DNA from: Verrucomicrobia subdivision 3 bacterium UBA693
GTDB lineage: Bacteria > Verrucomicrobiota > Verrucomicrobiia > Limisphaerales > UBA8199
Reading direction: 5' to 3'
Length of the DNA: 59,528 nt
NCBI GenBank assembly: GCA_002298785.1
Contig: DBMR01000004.1
Coordinates: 1 to 59,528 of the forward strand
The notes under the pieces are model-generated. The model was given only the letters and a program-made list of their open reading frames with translations, made no database searches and was not told where the DNA came from. Shown in pieces: positions 7,444 to 17,300 of this stretch. Numbering within the stretch: the stretch's first letter is position 1; each line of letters begins with the position of its first letter. Both the position numbers and the translations under genes were made by a program.

Positions 7444-8889
7444 ATGATTAGAAAGCTCTCCGCACTCGCTCTCCTACCGGTTGCGTTGCTGGCAGCAACT
7501 CCCAGCCAAGCTCAATTGAAATCCGGCGCTACCGTCGCCGCGCCGCCGCCCGATTCCCTCGAAGCTTTGCTGACCAGGATCAAGCAACCAGCGCCCTGGT
7601 TCTCGTGGGGGGCAGACCTGCGGGTCCGCAATGAGTACTTTGACCGCGCGCTAAGCCTCACCGACGTAAACCCGCTGCACGAACAGGATGTCATTCGTAT
7701 CCGTGGCCGACTCTGGGCCACCCTCTCGGCGGGAACCAATCTGACTTTAACCACTCGCCTGGCGGCGGAACCACGCGAATGGATCGAACCAGCCTATTCC
7801 GGGACGTACCTGGGAAAGACCGGCATGGAGTGGCGTTATGGCATGATCGACAGCCTGAATGTAAAGTGGAGCGAAGCCTTTGGCCAGCCATTGAGCTTTA
7901 CCGTCGGCCGACAGGAACTGCAATTGGGAGATTATTACGACTGGTGGCTGGTTATGGACGGCACCCCAGGGGACGGTTCCTGGACCACGTTTCTCGACAG
8001 TGCTCGGGCCACGTTTGACGTCGCTCCGTTGCACACTCGCTTCGATTTAATTTACATCAACCAACACGCGCACGTGGACGAAGGACTCCCCGCCATCAAC
8101 ATGCACCAGGAGTCCTACTACAATATGGAGCAGAATGAACAGGGAGCGATCTTGTATGCCTCCAATAAAACCCTGAAGAATCTCCAGGCCGACGGATATT
8201 TTATTTATAAGCACGATGAGAAAGTTTTTGCCACCGGCGATAACGCGGATATTTTCACCCTGGGCGGAAAGCTGACCGGCTCGCCTGCGGATCATTGGCA
8301 ATACTCGGTGGAAGGCGCTTATCAAACCGGCACCAAACAGGACCGCATTCTCGGAGTGTGGGCCGAACGCGACATCGACGCCTTCGGCGGGAAGGCAAAG
8401 CTCTCGTACCTGTTCAAAGACGCGTGGAAAAATCAAGTGAGCCTGTGCGCAGAATTCCTTTCGGGCGACGACCCGCAAAGCGGCAAAGACGAAATGTTTG
8501 ACGTGTTGTGGGGACGGTGGCCACGTTGGAGTGAGTTATATATTTATTCCTACATTAATGAGACGAGCCGAAAGGTCGCACAAATGAACAACCTCGCCCG
8601 CATCGGCCCATTCTGGAGCAGTTCTCCGGTCACCGGCATGACAGTATCGCTCGCCTACAATGCGCTGTTCGCCCCGCAGACGATGCCGACCCGGCAGGTG
8701 GCTGCGCTCCCACCCTTGTTCAGCAACACCGGACATTTCCGCGGCCATTACCTCCAGGCGGTGCTCAAGCAGCAGTTCAGCAAACACTTTTCCGGCCATC
8801 TCTGGGGTGAATGGATTTGGGAAGGCGATTACTATGCCAGCCAGCAAACCATGAGCTTCCTGCGCGGCGAAGTCACCTTCACCTTTTGA
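7444..8889 (+). CDS. Alginate-export-type outer-membrane porin
   Basis: A 481-residue protein with a Sec signal (MIRKLSALALLP to about residue 24, ending PSQAQ). The rest is a run of amphipathic beta strands with alternating aromatic residues (SWGADLRVRNEYF, TVGRQELQLGDYYDWW, DAWKNQVSLCAEFLSG) and ends in a strand closing with Phe (FLRGEVTFTF), the usual outer-membrane barrel signature. The conserved G-R-Q-E/D-x-x-x-G-D motif supports the Alginate_exp family. It heads a four-gene operon and probably brings the sugar or sugar-acid substrate across the outer membrane. The start at 7444 gives a normal signal peptide; the longer reading adds 14 unlikely residues. Confidence 0.8.
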   Translation: MIRKLSALALLPVALLAATPSQAQLKSGATVAAPPPDSLEALLTRIKQPAPWFSWGADLRVRNEYFDRALSLTDVNPLHEQDVIRIRGRLWATLSAGTNLTLTTRLAAEPREWIEPAYSGTYLGKTGMEWRYGMIDSLNVKWSEAFGQPLSFTVGRQELQLGDYYDWWLVMDGTPGDGSWTTFLDSARATFDVAPLHTRFDLIYINQHAHVDEGLPAINMHQESYYNMEQNEQGAILYASNKTLKNLQADGYFIYKHDEKVFATGDNADIFTLGGKLTGSPADHWQYSVEGAYQTGTKQDRILGVWAERDIDAFGGKAKLSYLFKDAWKNQVSLCAEFLSGDDPQSGKDEMFDVLWGRWPRWSELYIYSYINETSRKVAQMNNLARIGPFWSSSPVTGMTVSLAYNALFAPQTMPTRQVAALPPLFSNTGHFRGHYLQAVLKQQFSKHFSGHLWGEWIWEGDYYASQQTMSFLRGEVTFTF

Positions 8890-8898
8890 TCAACACCC

Positions 8899-10062
8899 AT
8901 GTCCGCTACCCATAACCTTAGCCAACTGAACGCCGGCATCATTGGCACCGGCTTTATCGGACCGGTACACGTGGAAGCGCTGCGCCGATTGGGAGTGCGG
9001 GTCCTGGCGGTCTGCGACCAACCGGGCCGGGCTGGGCCGGCCGCCGAACGGCTTGGCATTCCACGAGCCTTCGTGGACTACCAAAAGATGCTTCAATGTC
9101 CAGACTTGGACGTCGTCCACATCACCTCGCCAAACCGGTATCACTGCGAAATGGCGTTGGCAACTATTCGAGCCGGCAAGCATTGCGTTTGTGAAAAACC
9201 GCTGGCCATGAATTCGAAGGAGACCGGGCGAATCGCAGCGCTGGCACGAAAAGCAGGCACCGTTTTCGCGGTGAACTACAACGTACGGTATTACGCGGCA
9301 GTGCTGCAACTGCGCAGGCTCGTGCAACGGGGCGACCTGGGGTCGATCATCCACGTGCAAGGGTCCTATTTCCAGGACTGGCTGTTCAAGGATACCGATT
9401 ACAACTGGCGTTTATTGCCCGAGGAAGGCGGCAAGTTGCGCGCCGTGGCCGACATTGGCACCCATTGGCTGGACACCGCCACCTTCGTCCTCGGGGCGCC
9501 ATTAACTTCCGTGCTCGCGGACCTGGGCACCTGGCACCGCCAGCGCAAACGGCCTTTGGGCGAGGTCGAGACTTTTGCCGGGGCGGAAGCCAGCCAGCGC
9601 TACGCCCCTTATTCCGTCAAGACCGAAGATTTCGCAAACCTCTTGTTGTCGTTCGAGAATGGCGCCCGCGGCAACCTCGCGGTTTCACAGGTGGCAGCCG
9701 GACGCAAAAACTGCATCCGGATCGAGATTTACGGATCAAAGCGGTCGACGTGGTGGTGTTCGGAGCATCCGGAAGTGTTGAAATTCGGCAATCGCGACGG
9801 CATGAATGAGGAAGCGGTACGGGGGACGCCGGAGTTCGGACCGGAGGTCGCGCCCTACTGCGATTATCCTCCCGGCCATGTCGAGGGGTTTCCGGACACG
9901 TTCAAGATGGCATTTCGCAACATCTATGGCAGCATCGTGGAACCCGTGGCGACCGAGCGGTTGTATGCCAGCGCGCAGGACGGCCACCAGGAGGTCGTCG
10001 TCTGTGAAGCCATTCTGCGCAGCCACCGTCGGCGATCCTGGGTCAAAATCAAAACAACCTAA
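8899..10062 (+). CDS. Gfo/Idh/MocA family dehydrogenase (cytoplasmic)
   Basis: A 387-residue NAD(P)-dependent oxidoreductase without a signal peptide. The Rossmann loop is GIIGTGFIGPVH at about residues 13-24, and the family Lys-Pro motif is CVCEKPLAMNS. A DIGTHWLDTATFVLG segment contributes the substrate-site His and Asp typical of the family. It begins 9 bp after the porin stop and is followed by a TIM-barrel isomerase, an arrangement seen for inositol, sugar-acid and 3-keto-glycoside catabolism. The exact substrate is not identifiable. It is distinct from the Tat-exported paralogue at 1902, which has a different N-terminus and loop. Confidence 0.88.
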   Translation: MSATHNLSQLNAGIIGTGFIGPVHVEALRRLGVRVLAVCDQPGRAGPAAERLGIPRAFVDYQKMLQCPDLDVVHITSPNRYHCEMALATIRAGKHCVCEKPLAMNSKETGRIAALARKAGTVFAVNYNVRYYAAVLQLRRLVQRGDLGSIIHVQGSYFQDWLFKDTDYNWRLLPEEGGKLRAVADIGTHWLDTATFVLGAPLTSVLADLGTWHRQRKRPLGEVETFAGAEASQRYAPYSVKTEDFANLLLSFENGARGNLAVSQVAAGRKNCIRIEIYGSKRSTWWCSEHPEVLKFGNRDGMNEEAVRGTPEFGPEVAPYCDYPPGHVEGFPDTFKMAFRNIYGSIVEPVATERLYASAQDGHQEVVVCEAILRSHRRRSWVKIKTT

Positions 10063-10087
10063 CCGGCTCTCAAATAACCCTCACAAT

Positions 10088-10999
10088 ATGAAACTTGGAT
10101 TTTTCACGGCGATTCTCCCCGACCTCACTTTCGAACAGGTAGTGCAGTTCGCCGCCGAGAATCACTTTGAATGTCTCGAAGTCGCCTGCTGGCCGGCTGG
10201 CAAGGCAGACCGCAAGTTCTCGGGGGTCACGCACCTCGAGGCAACGAACCTGTCCCACGGGCAGGCGGAGGACATTCTCAGCCTTTGCGCAGCGCATAAA
10301 ATTTCCATCTCGGCGCTGGGTTATTATCCCAATCCACTCGATCCAGACCCTGCGGTGTCCAAAGTAGCGGTCGACCATTTCAAACAGGTCATCCTCGCCG
10401 CGGAGAAACTGGGACTCCAACATGCCAACACCTTTGTGGGGCGAGATTGGACGAAGAGCATCGACGCCAATTGGCCACGCTTCTTGAAGGTGTGGAAACC
10501 GCTGATCAAATTTGCCGAAGATCATGGGGTGAAGGTCGGAATCGAAAACTGCCCCATGCTCTTTACCCAGGACGAATGGCCTGGGGGCAAGAATCTCGCC
10601 GTCTCTCCAGTCGTCTGGCGCCGAATGTTCAACGACATCCCCTCCGACAACTTCGGACTGAACTATGATCCTTCCCACTTTGTACTGCAACGGATGGACC
10701 CGCTGAGTTGCCTGGGCGAATTTCGGAGCAAGCTGTTTCATCTGCACGCCAAGGACATGGTGGTGCACACCGACAAATTGAATGAAGTGGGCATATTCGA
10801 TTTTCCGAAACATTGGCATACGCCGCGAATTCCCGGCTTTGGCGAGATCGATTGGGCAAAGTTCATGGCCCGACTCTATGAAGTCGGTTACGCCGGACCG
10901 GTATGTATCGAGGTTGAAGACGGAACCTTTGGAAACGAATTAACCGACCGGCAGCGCGCTTTGGTCGTTTCTCGAAATGTGCTCGCCCCTTACTTCTGA
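10088..10999 (+). CDS. Sugar phosphate isomerase/epimerase-like TIM-barrel protein
   Basis: A 303-residue protein of the xylose-isomerase-like (AP endonuclease 2) superfamily. The metal-binding landmarks appear in order: VGIENCPMLF (Glu), LNYDPSHFV (Asp, His), HLHAKDMV (His, Asp) and VCIEVEDGTF (Glu). Such proteins interconvert ketoses and epimers or dehydrate inosose-type compounds. I chose the ATG at 10088 (MKLGFFTAILPDL) because it begins directly with the first barrel strand; a longer reading overlaps the preceding gene out of frame. It is co-directional and 25 bp after the dehydrogenase, with deoC 6 bp downstream. Confidence 0.87.
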   Translation: MKLGFFTAILPDLTFEQVVQFAAENHFECLEVACWPAGKADRKFSGVTHLEATNLSHGQAEDILSLCAAHKISISALGYYPNPLDPDPAVSKVAVDHFKQVILAAEKLGLQHANTFVGRDWTKSIDANWPRFLKVWKPLIKFAEDHGVKVGIENCPMLFTQDEWPGGKNLAVSPVVWRRMFNDIPSDNFGLNYDPSHFVLQRMDPLSCLGEFRSKLFHLHAKDMVVHTDKLNEVGIFDFPKHWHTPRIPGFGEIDWAKFMARLYEVGYAGPVCIEVEDGTFGNELTDRQRALVVSRNVLAPYF

Positions 11000-11005
11000 T
11001 CAACC

Positions 11006-11794
11006 ATGCGCTACTCCTACGAAGAACTTGCTGGAATGATCGATCATTCCCTGCTGCACCCCACAATGACCGACCGGGAGCTGGAGGCTGGCTGCGAACT
11101 CGCCGCTAAATATCGCGTCGCCTCGGTTTGCATCAAACCCTATTACGTGCGGCGGGCGGCGCAGTTGCTGAAGGGAACCGGCGTAAAAGTCGGGGCGGTG
11201 ATCGGGTTTCCACATGGCAACAGCACCACGGCCGCGAAGCGATTTGAAACCCGCCTGGCCTGCGAGGACGGGGCGGTGGAGATCGATATGGTGATCAACA
11301 TCGGCAAAGCCCTCAGCGGGGATTGGGATTATGTGCGCCAGGACATCCAGGCGGTGTGCGATGAAGCCCACCAACACTCCGCCAAGGTCAAAGTGATTTT
11401 TGAGAATGATTACCTGGCCAATGGCGGCGCTGGACTGACCGCCGAGGACCTGAAACGCAAGCTCGGGCAAATCTGCGAATCCGCCGGAGCGGATTGGATC
11501 AAAACCTCCACGGGTTATGGCTTCGTGAAAGGTCCCGATGGCCACTATAATTACCGGGGCGCCACCGAGGAGGACCTGAAATTAATGCGCGCAAGCGTCT
11601 CTGACCGGGTCCAGGTGAAAGCTGCAGGCGGCGTACGCGACCTGGACGGACTGATCAAGGTGCGGGACCTGGGAGCCACTCGCTGCGGCGCCACAGCTAC
11701 CGCCGCCATGCTGGAAGAGTACAAACTGCGCACCGCCCAACTGGCGGCGGGCGCCCAGGATAACCCGGGCACTATCGGCACAGGTGGATATTAG
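11006..11794 (+). CDS. deoC: Deoxyribose-phosphate aldolase
   Basis: A 262-residue class I aldolase that cleaves 2-deoxy-D-ribose 5-phosphate to glyceraldehyde 3-phosphate and acetaldehyde. The catalytic set is complete: Asp94 in EIDMVINIG, Schiff-base Lys166 in DWIKTSTGYG and Lys205 in VQVKAAGGVRD. It is the last gene of the porin-dehydrogenase-isomerase operon. In that setting it may cleave a 2-deoxy or related phosphorylated sugar made by the upstream enzymes instead of a nucleoside product, since no nucleoside phosphorylase or phosphopentomutase is nearby. That last point is inference. Confidence 0.92.
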   Translation: MRYSYEELAGMIDHSLLHPTMTDRELEAGCELAAKYRVASVCIKPYYVRRAAQLLKGTGVKVGAVIGFPHGNSTTAAKRFETRLACEDGAVEIDMVINIGKALSGDWDYVRQDIQAVCDEAHQHSAKVKVIFENDYLANGGAGLTAEDLKRKLGQICESAGADWIKTSTGYGFVKGPDGHYNYRGATEEDLKLMRASVSDRVQVKAAGGVRDLDGLIKVRDLGATRCGATATAAMLEEYKLRTAQLAAGAQDNPGTIGTGGY

Positions 11795-11802
11795 CCCTAA
11801 AG

Positions 11803-11819
11803 CGGAATTTTCCCGCTGA
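11803..11819. terminator. Weak hairpin between convergent operons
   Basis: AGCGG and CCGCT flank an AT-rich 7-base loop between deoC and the end of the giant operon. The stem is only 5 bp and lacks a long T-run, so this is a weak candidate. The genes converge here. Confidence 0.3.
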
Positions 11820-11823
11820 TGAC

Positions 11824-13476
11824 TTACCTCTTCAACCGATAGAAGATCACTGGGTTGGTGCTCGGCACCGACACACTGCCATAGGAATTGGTCAAGGTCG
11901 TGCTAAGCAGTGGCAGCCAGGGGACGATGTTGGATAGGTTGGTTTTATACTCGACTGAATACGTCGCGCCGGGAATCCCAAACAAAACCAGGCTGCGCGA
12001 CGTATCCGGATTCAGGGCTGCCTGAAGGATGGGTGGATCCGCAAAGGTCTCGACGGCGCGATAAAACAACTGACTGGACGCGGACGAGACCCCCGGCAGC
12101 GGAGTAACCAGGCTGGTGACGACGACCGGAGTTAGACGCGTCCAGGACGTGGGTTTGCTCAGGCTAGTGGTGTATTCGAGCGCATAGGCAGAATTAGGTT
12201 TCGCATAGAGAATCAGACCGCGGTTTCCGTTATTTCCGGTCATCTCCAGCAGGGATTCGTTTCCAATCAGCACCGCGCGACCCGATTGGGCGATGAGAGT
12301 TCCAACTGCCGAGTTATCAGGCTTTTTGGCGACGATCTGCCGCAGTTGCAGCGGGACGAACGCGGAAGGTTTCCCCGGGATCGAGGTGAACGAAAACTGT
12401 CCAATGACGCGCGAGCCCAAAAGCGATTGACCCACCTGCGTCTTAAAGCTGAGTACGGTGATGCCGTTGCTTTGCGCAGTGAACGCCACCGTGGCCGGAT
12501 TGATCTCCGGTGCGAGCGCCTGCAAGGTGAGGTTGCTGAGGTAATCCGGCTTCAGGCCAAGTTCCAGCGAGAAATCCGAGACCCCCATGCTCGAGTTGAA
12601 ACTAAGCGGCACACTCCCGCTCTGCCCTATGCGCATTACGGTCGAGCCCATGCTCAGTGCAAGAAATTCCGTCCCCACCGAATTGGCGTTGCCTTTGGCC
12701 ACCTGGAACAGGTTGCTGAATGAGAGAAAGAACTGCGCGGCAGTTTCTCCAGAGTTGGGAGCCAGCACTTTCGCGGTAAACACCTGGGGACCCATCGGCG
12801 CCAAATTTCCAGACCCGGCGAGCGCGAACAAATCGTTGACATTAAAGAACACCTGGTTGGTGCCCACCCCGTCTCCCACTATCGAGGCAATGGCAAACGC
12901 CGCGTTGCTATGCGTCAGCGTGACGACCTGCCCCATGGTATCCACGCCCGGAACATCAATAATCAACTGCTGGTCATCAACGACGAAGGTGTTTTCTTGA
13001 GGTGTGGTCACCGAAGGCAGAGGCCCAGAGTCCGGGTAGACTGCGGGAGTGCCCAACGGTGGAACTGATCCCAGGCGAAAGTAATATGTCGTCCCCGGTT
13101 TGCAGCCCAGGACTCGCACCAACATCAAACCTGCCCCGGCCGTCTTCTGACGCAAGGTCGCTTGGCTAAGACGCCGTTCATATAACGTGGGAACATCCGG
13201 ATTTCCCGTATGCACTGGAAAGGCCTCGATACCGAACTTGCCCACCAGGCTGTTGGTCCCGGCGGCATTGGTGTAGACATCGATGGAAGGGGTTGAATTG
13301 GCGGCGGTACGCCACAACACACTAAAGCTGGTGGGCGCCACGTTCACCAAGGATACATTGGTGATAGTCGCGGCGTGCGCCGAAGCGCCCCCCAGCAAGA
13401 CAGCGAGCATCGCCGCCAGCGCTCCCGGGCCTGACAAAGTCCGCTGAAGCCGGAAAAACAATGATGGTTTAGACAT
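11824..13476 (-). CDS. Secreted Fn3 / cohesin-like protein, last gene of the giant operon
   Basis: A 550-residue protein with a signal peptide (MSKPSLFFRLQ to an ASAHAA end near residue 35). A fibronectin-III-like domain follows (TITNVSLVNVAPTSFSVLW to GTTYYFRLGS). Residues about 275-405 look like a cohesin-type beta-sandwich: GQSGSVPLSFNSSMGVSDFS, then LKPDYLSNLTLQAL and VIGQFSFTSIPG. The C-terminus holds two copies of a module of the form Y-x-x-E-Y-x-T-x-L-x-x-x-x-x-W ending LFYRAVE and IFYRLKR. The start at 13476 lies 4 bp after the stop of the rhodanese-like gene; an ATG at 13500 would overlap it. The cohesin call is by pattern only. Confidence 0.65.
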   Translation of the reverse strand: MSKPSLFFRLQRTLSGPGALAAMLAVLLGGASAHAATITNVSLVNVAPTSFSVLWRTAANSTPSIDVYTNAAGTNSLVGKFGIEAFPVHTGNPDVPTLYERRLSQATLRQKTAGAGLMLVRVLGCKPGTTYYFRLGSVPPLGTPAVYPDSGPLPSVTTPQENTFVVDDQQLIIDVPGVDTMGQVVTLTHSNAAFAIASIVGDGVGTNQVFFNVNDLFALAGSGNLAPMGPQVFTAKVLAPNSGETAAQFFLSFSNLFQVAKGNANSVGTEFLALSMGSTVMRIGQSGSVPLSFNSSMGVSDFSLELGLKPDYLSNLTLQALAPEINPATVAFTAQSNGITVLSFKTQVGQSLLGSRVIGQFSFTSIPGKPSAFVPLQLRQIVAKKPDNSAVGTLIAQSGRAVLIGNESLLEMTGNNGNRGLILYAKPNSAYALEYTTSLSKPTSWTRLTPVVVTSLVTPLPGVSSASSQLFYRAVETFADPPILQAALNPDTSRSLVLFGIPGATYSVEYKTNLSNIVPWLPLLSTTLTNSYGSVSVPSTNPVIFYRLKR

Positions 13477-13480
13477 AGGA

Positions 13481-14296
13481 TTACCGATCGGTATTGGCAT
13501 TCTTCAGAAACGGAACCTGCGCTTCGGTGAAAACCGCCGTGGACCCGGAACGTTCCAGTCCGGGTTTGCCCTTGCGCAGAATTATTTCCTCGCCACCGGC
13601 GAGGATCACAAAACGCTTGTTGCCGTTGGCTTTGAGCGCCCGGCCAATCTCCTGAGCGGTGCCATCGCCACTATCCACCAACACCAGCAAAGGCGTCACG
13701 CCCCCCATGGTGCCGTTCGCCGCCTTGCGTGGGGCGGCAACCGCAAAAGGATCCCTGGACACGGTCGCGCCCGGAAACTCTGTCGCGAGATCGACTTGCG
13801 GTTTGGACGCACCAACCGCCGCTTTGGCCGGGGCCGCGGCCTGGCGCAAATCGACGATCACATAATTGCCGGAGACGTTCTTAAGCTTGTCGTAGGTAAT
13901 CATCGGCAGTTGGCTGACAGTGATGCCCGGGTCGGCCGTGGTTTGCCCCCCGGCTGCCTCCCAGGCCGCCAAACCACCTTCGAGCGCCTGCGCCGCAATG
14001 CCCGGCTTTGCGTTAAGCGCCGCCACCGCGCTCGTGACCAAATCTTCCCCCAGACCCGCGTCGTAAACTATTGCCTTCCCCAGTTTGGGCAATCGTTTTT
14101 GCGCGATCACGGACGCGGGAATATTAATCGCCTCCGGGACGTGGCCCTTTTGAAAGAAATCCGTGGGGCGAACATCGATGACCGTGACCGCCTCGCCCGA
14201 GGACAATAAACGGGATAGGTCAGCAGGAGTCACGGCGCCGGCCGTGAACCCCGCGGCGCAGCCGCACACCATCAACCAGAGCTTTAGATTATTCAT
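13481..14296 (-). CDS. Secreted twin rhodanese-like protein lacking active-site cysteines
   Basis: A 271-residue protein with a signal peptide (about residues 1-20). Residues 22-118 form a rhodanese-like domain (VTVIDVRPTDFFQKGHVPEA, a classic early motif, and LEGGLAAWEAAGG at its end). Residues 128-245 form a second, more divergent copy (NYVIVDLRQ and FVILAGGEE). The sulfur-carrying cysteine expected in each active-site loop is replaced by aspartate: Asp79 in VYDAGLGED and Asp208 in VDSGDG. Sulfur transfer is therefore unlikely, and a binding or structural role in the cell envelope is more plausible. It lies 5 bp after the stop of the 1,339-residue gene and is clearly in the same operon. Confidence 0.75.
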   Translation of the reverse strand: MNNLKLWLMVCGCAAGFTAGAVTPADLSRLLSSGEAVTVIDVRPTDFFQKGHVPEAINIPASVIAQKRLPKLGKAIVYDAGLGEDLVTSAVAALNAKPGIAAQALEGGLAAWEAAGGQTTADPGITVSQLPMITYDKLKNVSGNYVIVDLRQAAAPAKAAVGASKPQVDLATEFPGATVSRDPFAVAAPRKAANGTMGGVTPLLVLVDSGDGTAQEIGRALKANGNKRFVILAGGEEIILRKGKPGLERSGSTAVFTEAQVPFLKNANTDR

Positions 14297-14301
14297 ATTC
14301 T

Positions 14302-17300
14302 TTATTGCGGTAGGAAGTTGCTCACGGCGGAAGTCAGGTCAACCATCAACACCGCCACCTTGGGTATTGGAAAATCAGTACCAATCGGCCGCCCGTTCTG
14401 GACCAGGGCGACGACCCAACGCCCGGTTTCCGCATCCAGCATGCGCACGGATTTCACCCGGGAAACTCCCAGTTGGTTCAGGAATTTGTAGGCACTGTAT
14501 TGGCTCGGGAACCCGGAATAGCTGAACACGGACGGCCCCGTGGAAAAATTCAGTGGATTGGCGGTATTCACACCCAAATCGACGATCTGATTGTCCGGGA
14601 ATTTAATCCACAGGAAATCTCCCGGGACCAGGTTAAAGTTCGCACCGCTGGCGACTCCATTGCTGTAGTTTGCCACTTCGGTGTTTACCTGGGGCACCAG
14701 TGAGGTGTAATGACCGATTTGCGTCACACCCGCCTGCGCATTCCATAACTTCAGCAGCTTGTAGGCGTTTTGTTGGTAAGTCGCCATGGATTCAGTGACG
14801 GCGACCGCGTTGCGATTCTGAAATACTCCCTGCAGGGAAGGCACATCCACGGTCTGGACGCTCGCCAGTCCGCCGACCGTCTCCAGCCATAGGGCCTTGC
14901 CGTTCGCCAGCGAAGGCCGGTCCTTAGCCGTGCTGGTGCGGGTGATGGGAACACTGCGCAAGCTCGGCAGATGGATGATCCGCAGGTTGGCCGTCAGCGG
15001 GCTTAGCGAGTCTTCCTGGCAAATCACCCACGGCCCATCTATGTAAGGCCGGGTTTCGTTCTCCGGAGTGGCGGTCAGGCGCACTTCGGTATTACGCAAT
15101 AAATCGAACCCATAGAGATCGACCTGACCATTCCGGTTATCCTGCCAGACGATCCACTGATTGTTAATCACCGGGTTATACTGCCCAAAAGTATTGGTCG
15201 TGATCCGTCGTTGTTCCGTCGACTCGAGGTTGCGGAAATAGATCTCGCCGGGACCGACGTCACGCCAATCCTGCCAAACGACGCGCCCGGCCTGCACGCT
15301 GGGGTTCAGTTGATCCTGGGTGGAAGGCCAGACCAAGAAACGTTGGCCGCTGACCAGGTTCGTCGCAAAAACCTGCCAGGGGGCGCTCGGGTTGGCCGAG
15401 GCACGCCGTTGCCAAACCACCCACGGCCAGTCAATCGCTGGATTGATCTCATCCGTGTCGGGTGTCGCCGTTAGGGCCTGCAGCGGTGCGGCGCTAGTCA
15501 AATCCTTCAGGTAAACTTCCCAGTTTCCATTGGTCTGACGCCCCTGCCAAACGACGTAACGCCCATCCGTCTGCGGGTTCTCCTGACTCAGCGGCGTACT
15601 AGTAAGTTGCTGAATGGCGGGACTCGCGCCCAGGCGCTGTGCGTAAATATCCCATTTGGTGGCGCTTTGGTCCTGCCATACGGCCCATCCGCCCCGCGCG
15701 TAAGGATTTCGCGGCCCGCGGGCGACGCCGGCCAAAATGCCGGGTGTGCCAGACGGATTCCCAATCTGCACCAGGCGGGTTGAGAAATTCGTGCGTCCCA
15801 GGGCGTCCTCCATGGTGATCCGGACGGTATACCAGCCGGCGGGCAAAACCGCGCCCTGGTTGTTGCGTCCGTCCCACACAAAGGTCTGCTGCGTCGTGCC
15901 GATATTGGTGACCGAATAACTTCGCACTAACGGCAAATTGGCAACGCTATAGCCAAACAGCGGATCATAAATCCAGCTCACTGTGGTGGCGTTTGCCTGC
16001 GGTTGATACACCCCGCCGACTTTTCCAATAACCGCGAGGTTGACCACTTGCTGGGTGGGAGAGGAGGTTGACAATACCAATGTCCCTGGAGCGTTCGTCT
16101 CCGCCCGATAGTAGGTATTGTTGAGATTCCAACGATAAGCCGTCACCCCGGTCCCGCCAATACTCAACGACGCAACATCCGATTTGGTCGGCGAAGGCGG
16201 CGCGCCGGTGATGCGAGTGGCCGGCGCGGTAGGATTCACCACCCATGAAACCGTCGTGAGATTGGTGTCGCCCGGATAGTCACCGTATTGCGAACGACCG
16301 AGCACATCCACGGTCTGAGTGCCCGAAGTCAGTCCGGACAGTTGAATGGTGTTGGCGATCGCCCGCTCCGTACTCCAGGGCCCGCCGTTAAGCCGGTACT
16401 TATAAAAATCAACCACCGGCCCACTCACAGTCAAGGTGGCTGTGGTGTCGGCTGTCGGGGTGGACGGAGTCCCGGCTACAGCAGCCCATCCGACCACTCC
16501 TTGAAAGATCTCAACCTGGGCGTCCACCTGGCTGGGATTGCTGGCCGCTTGAAAGGTGAATGGACCATCCAGCGGCCGCACTGAAACGGCGTCGCCGGAA
16601 GCAAAGATCGGTTGGGTGGGAGAGGTCACATTGGCAAACGCCAATCCACCACTTCCCGATACCACCACAATGTTGGTTTGGTTGTTTTCCCGGTTATTGG
16701 AGGTGTCGATCGAATAAAACACAATCTGGTACTCGCCGGGATTACCCAGAATGAATGGCAGCGCTGGTTGGAAATCCACCCCATTCAGGCTGTAAAACAT
16801 GCTCACCGGGCTGATATCCTCCGCCGTGAAATAAATCTGGGTCTGAGGCGTGATGTAATACTTGCCCCCGCTTTGGTCCACCGAACCGACAAAACGCATC
16901 GTGGTCACCGGCGGGGTGGTGTCGGCGACCGTTTGCGCGTAGGTCACGGTGTAAGTGTAATTCTTAAGATCTACCGCATCGAAGATGTTGAGCCAGTTTT
17001 GCCGGATGTTACCAATCTTCGTAAAACGGAAGTTGGTCCAGGCGTTGTTGGTATTAAGTACTTTACCGTCTGAACGGACAACGCTGGCGATCGGCAGCTT
17101 GGCTTGCCCGGGATCGGTCATCCGCATGTAGCCCCAGCCACTTACCTGTGGCGTAAGCTGCACCTGGAAACTGCCTCCCGGTCCGGCGGAACCCACCACG
17201 ACCGTGTTGGTCAGATAATTCACCGGCAGGGTGTTGCCTTCGCTCTCGAACAAGGTATCCGGAACCTGGTCCGGATCATCTACAACGTCCGCCAGAAAAT

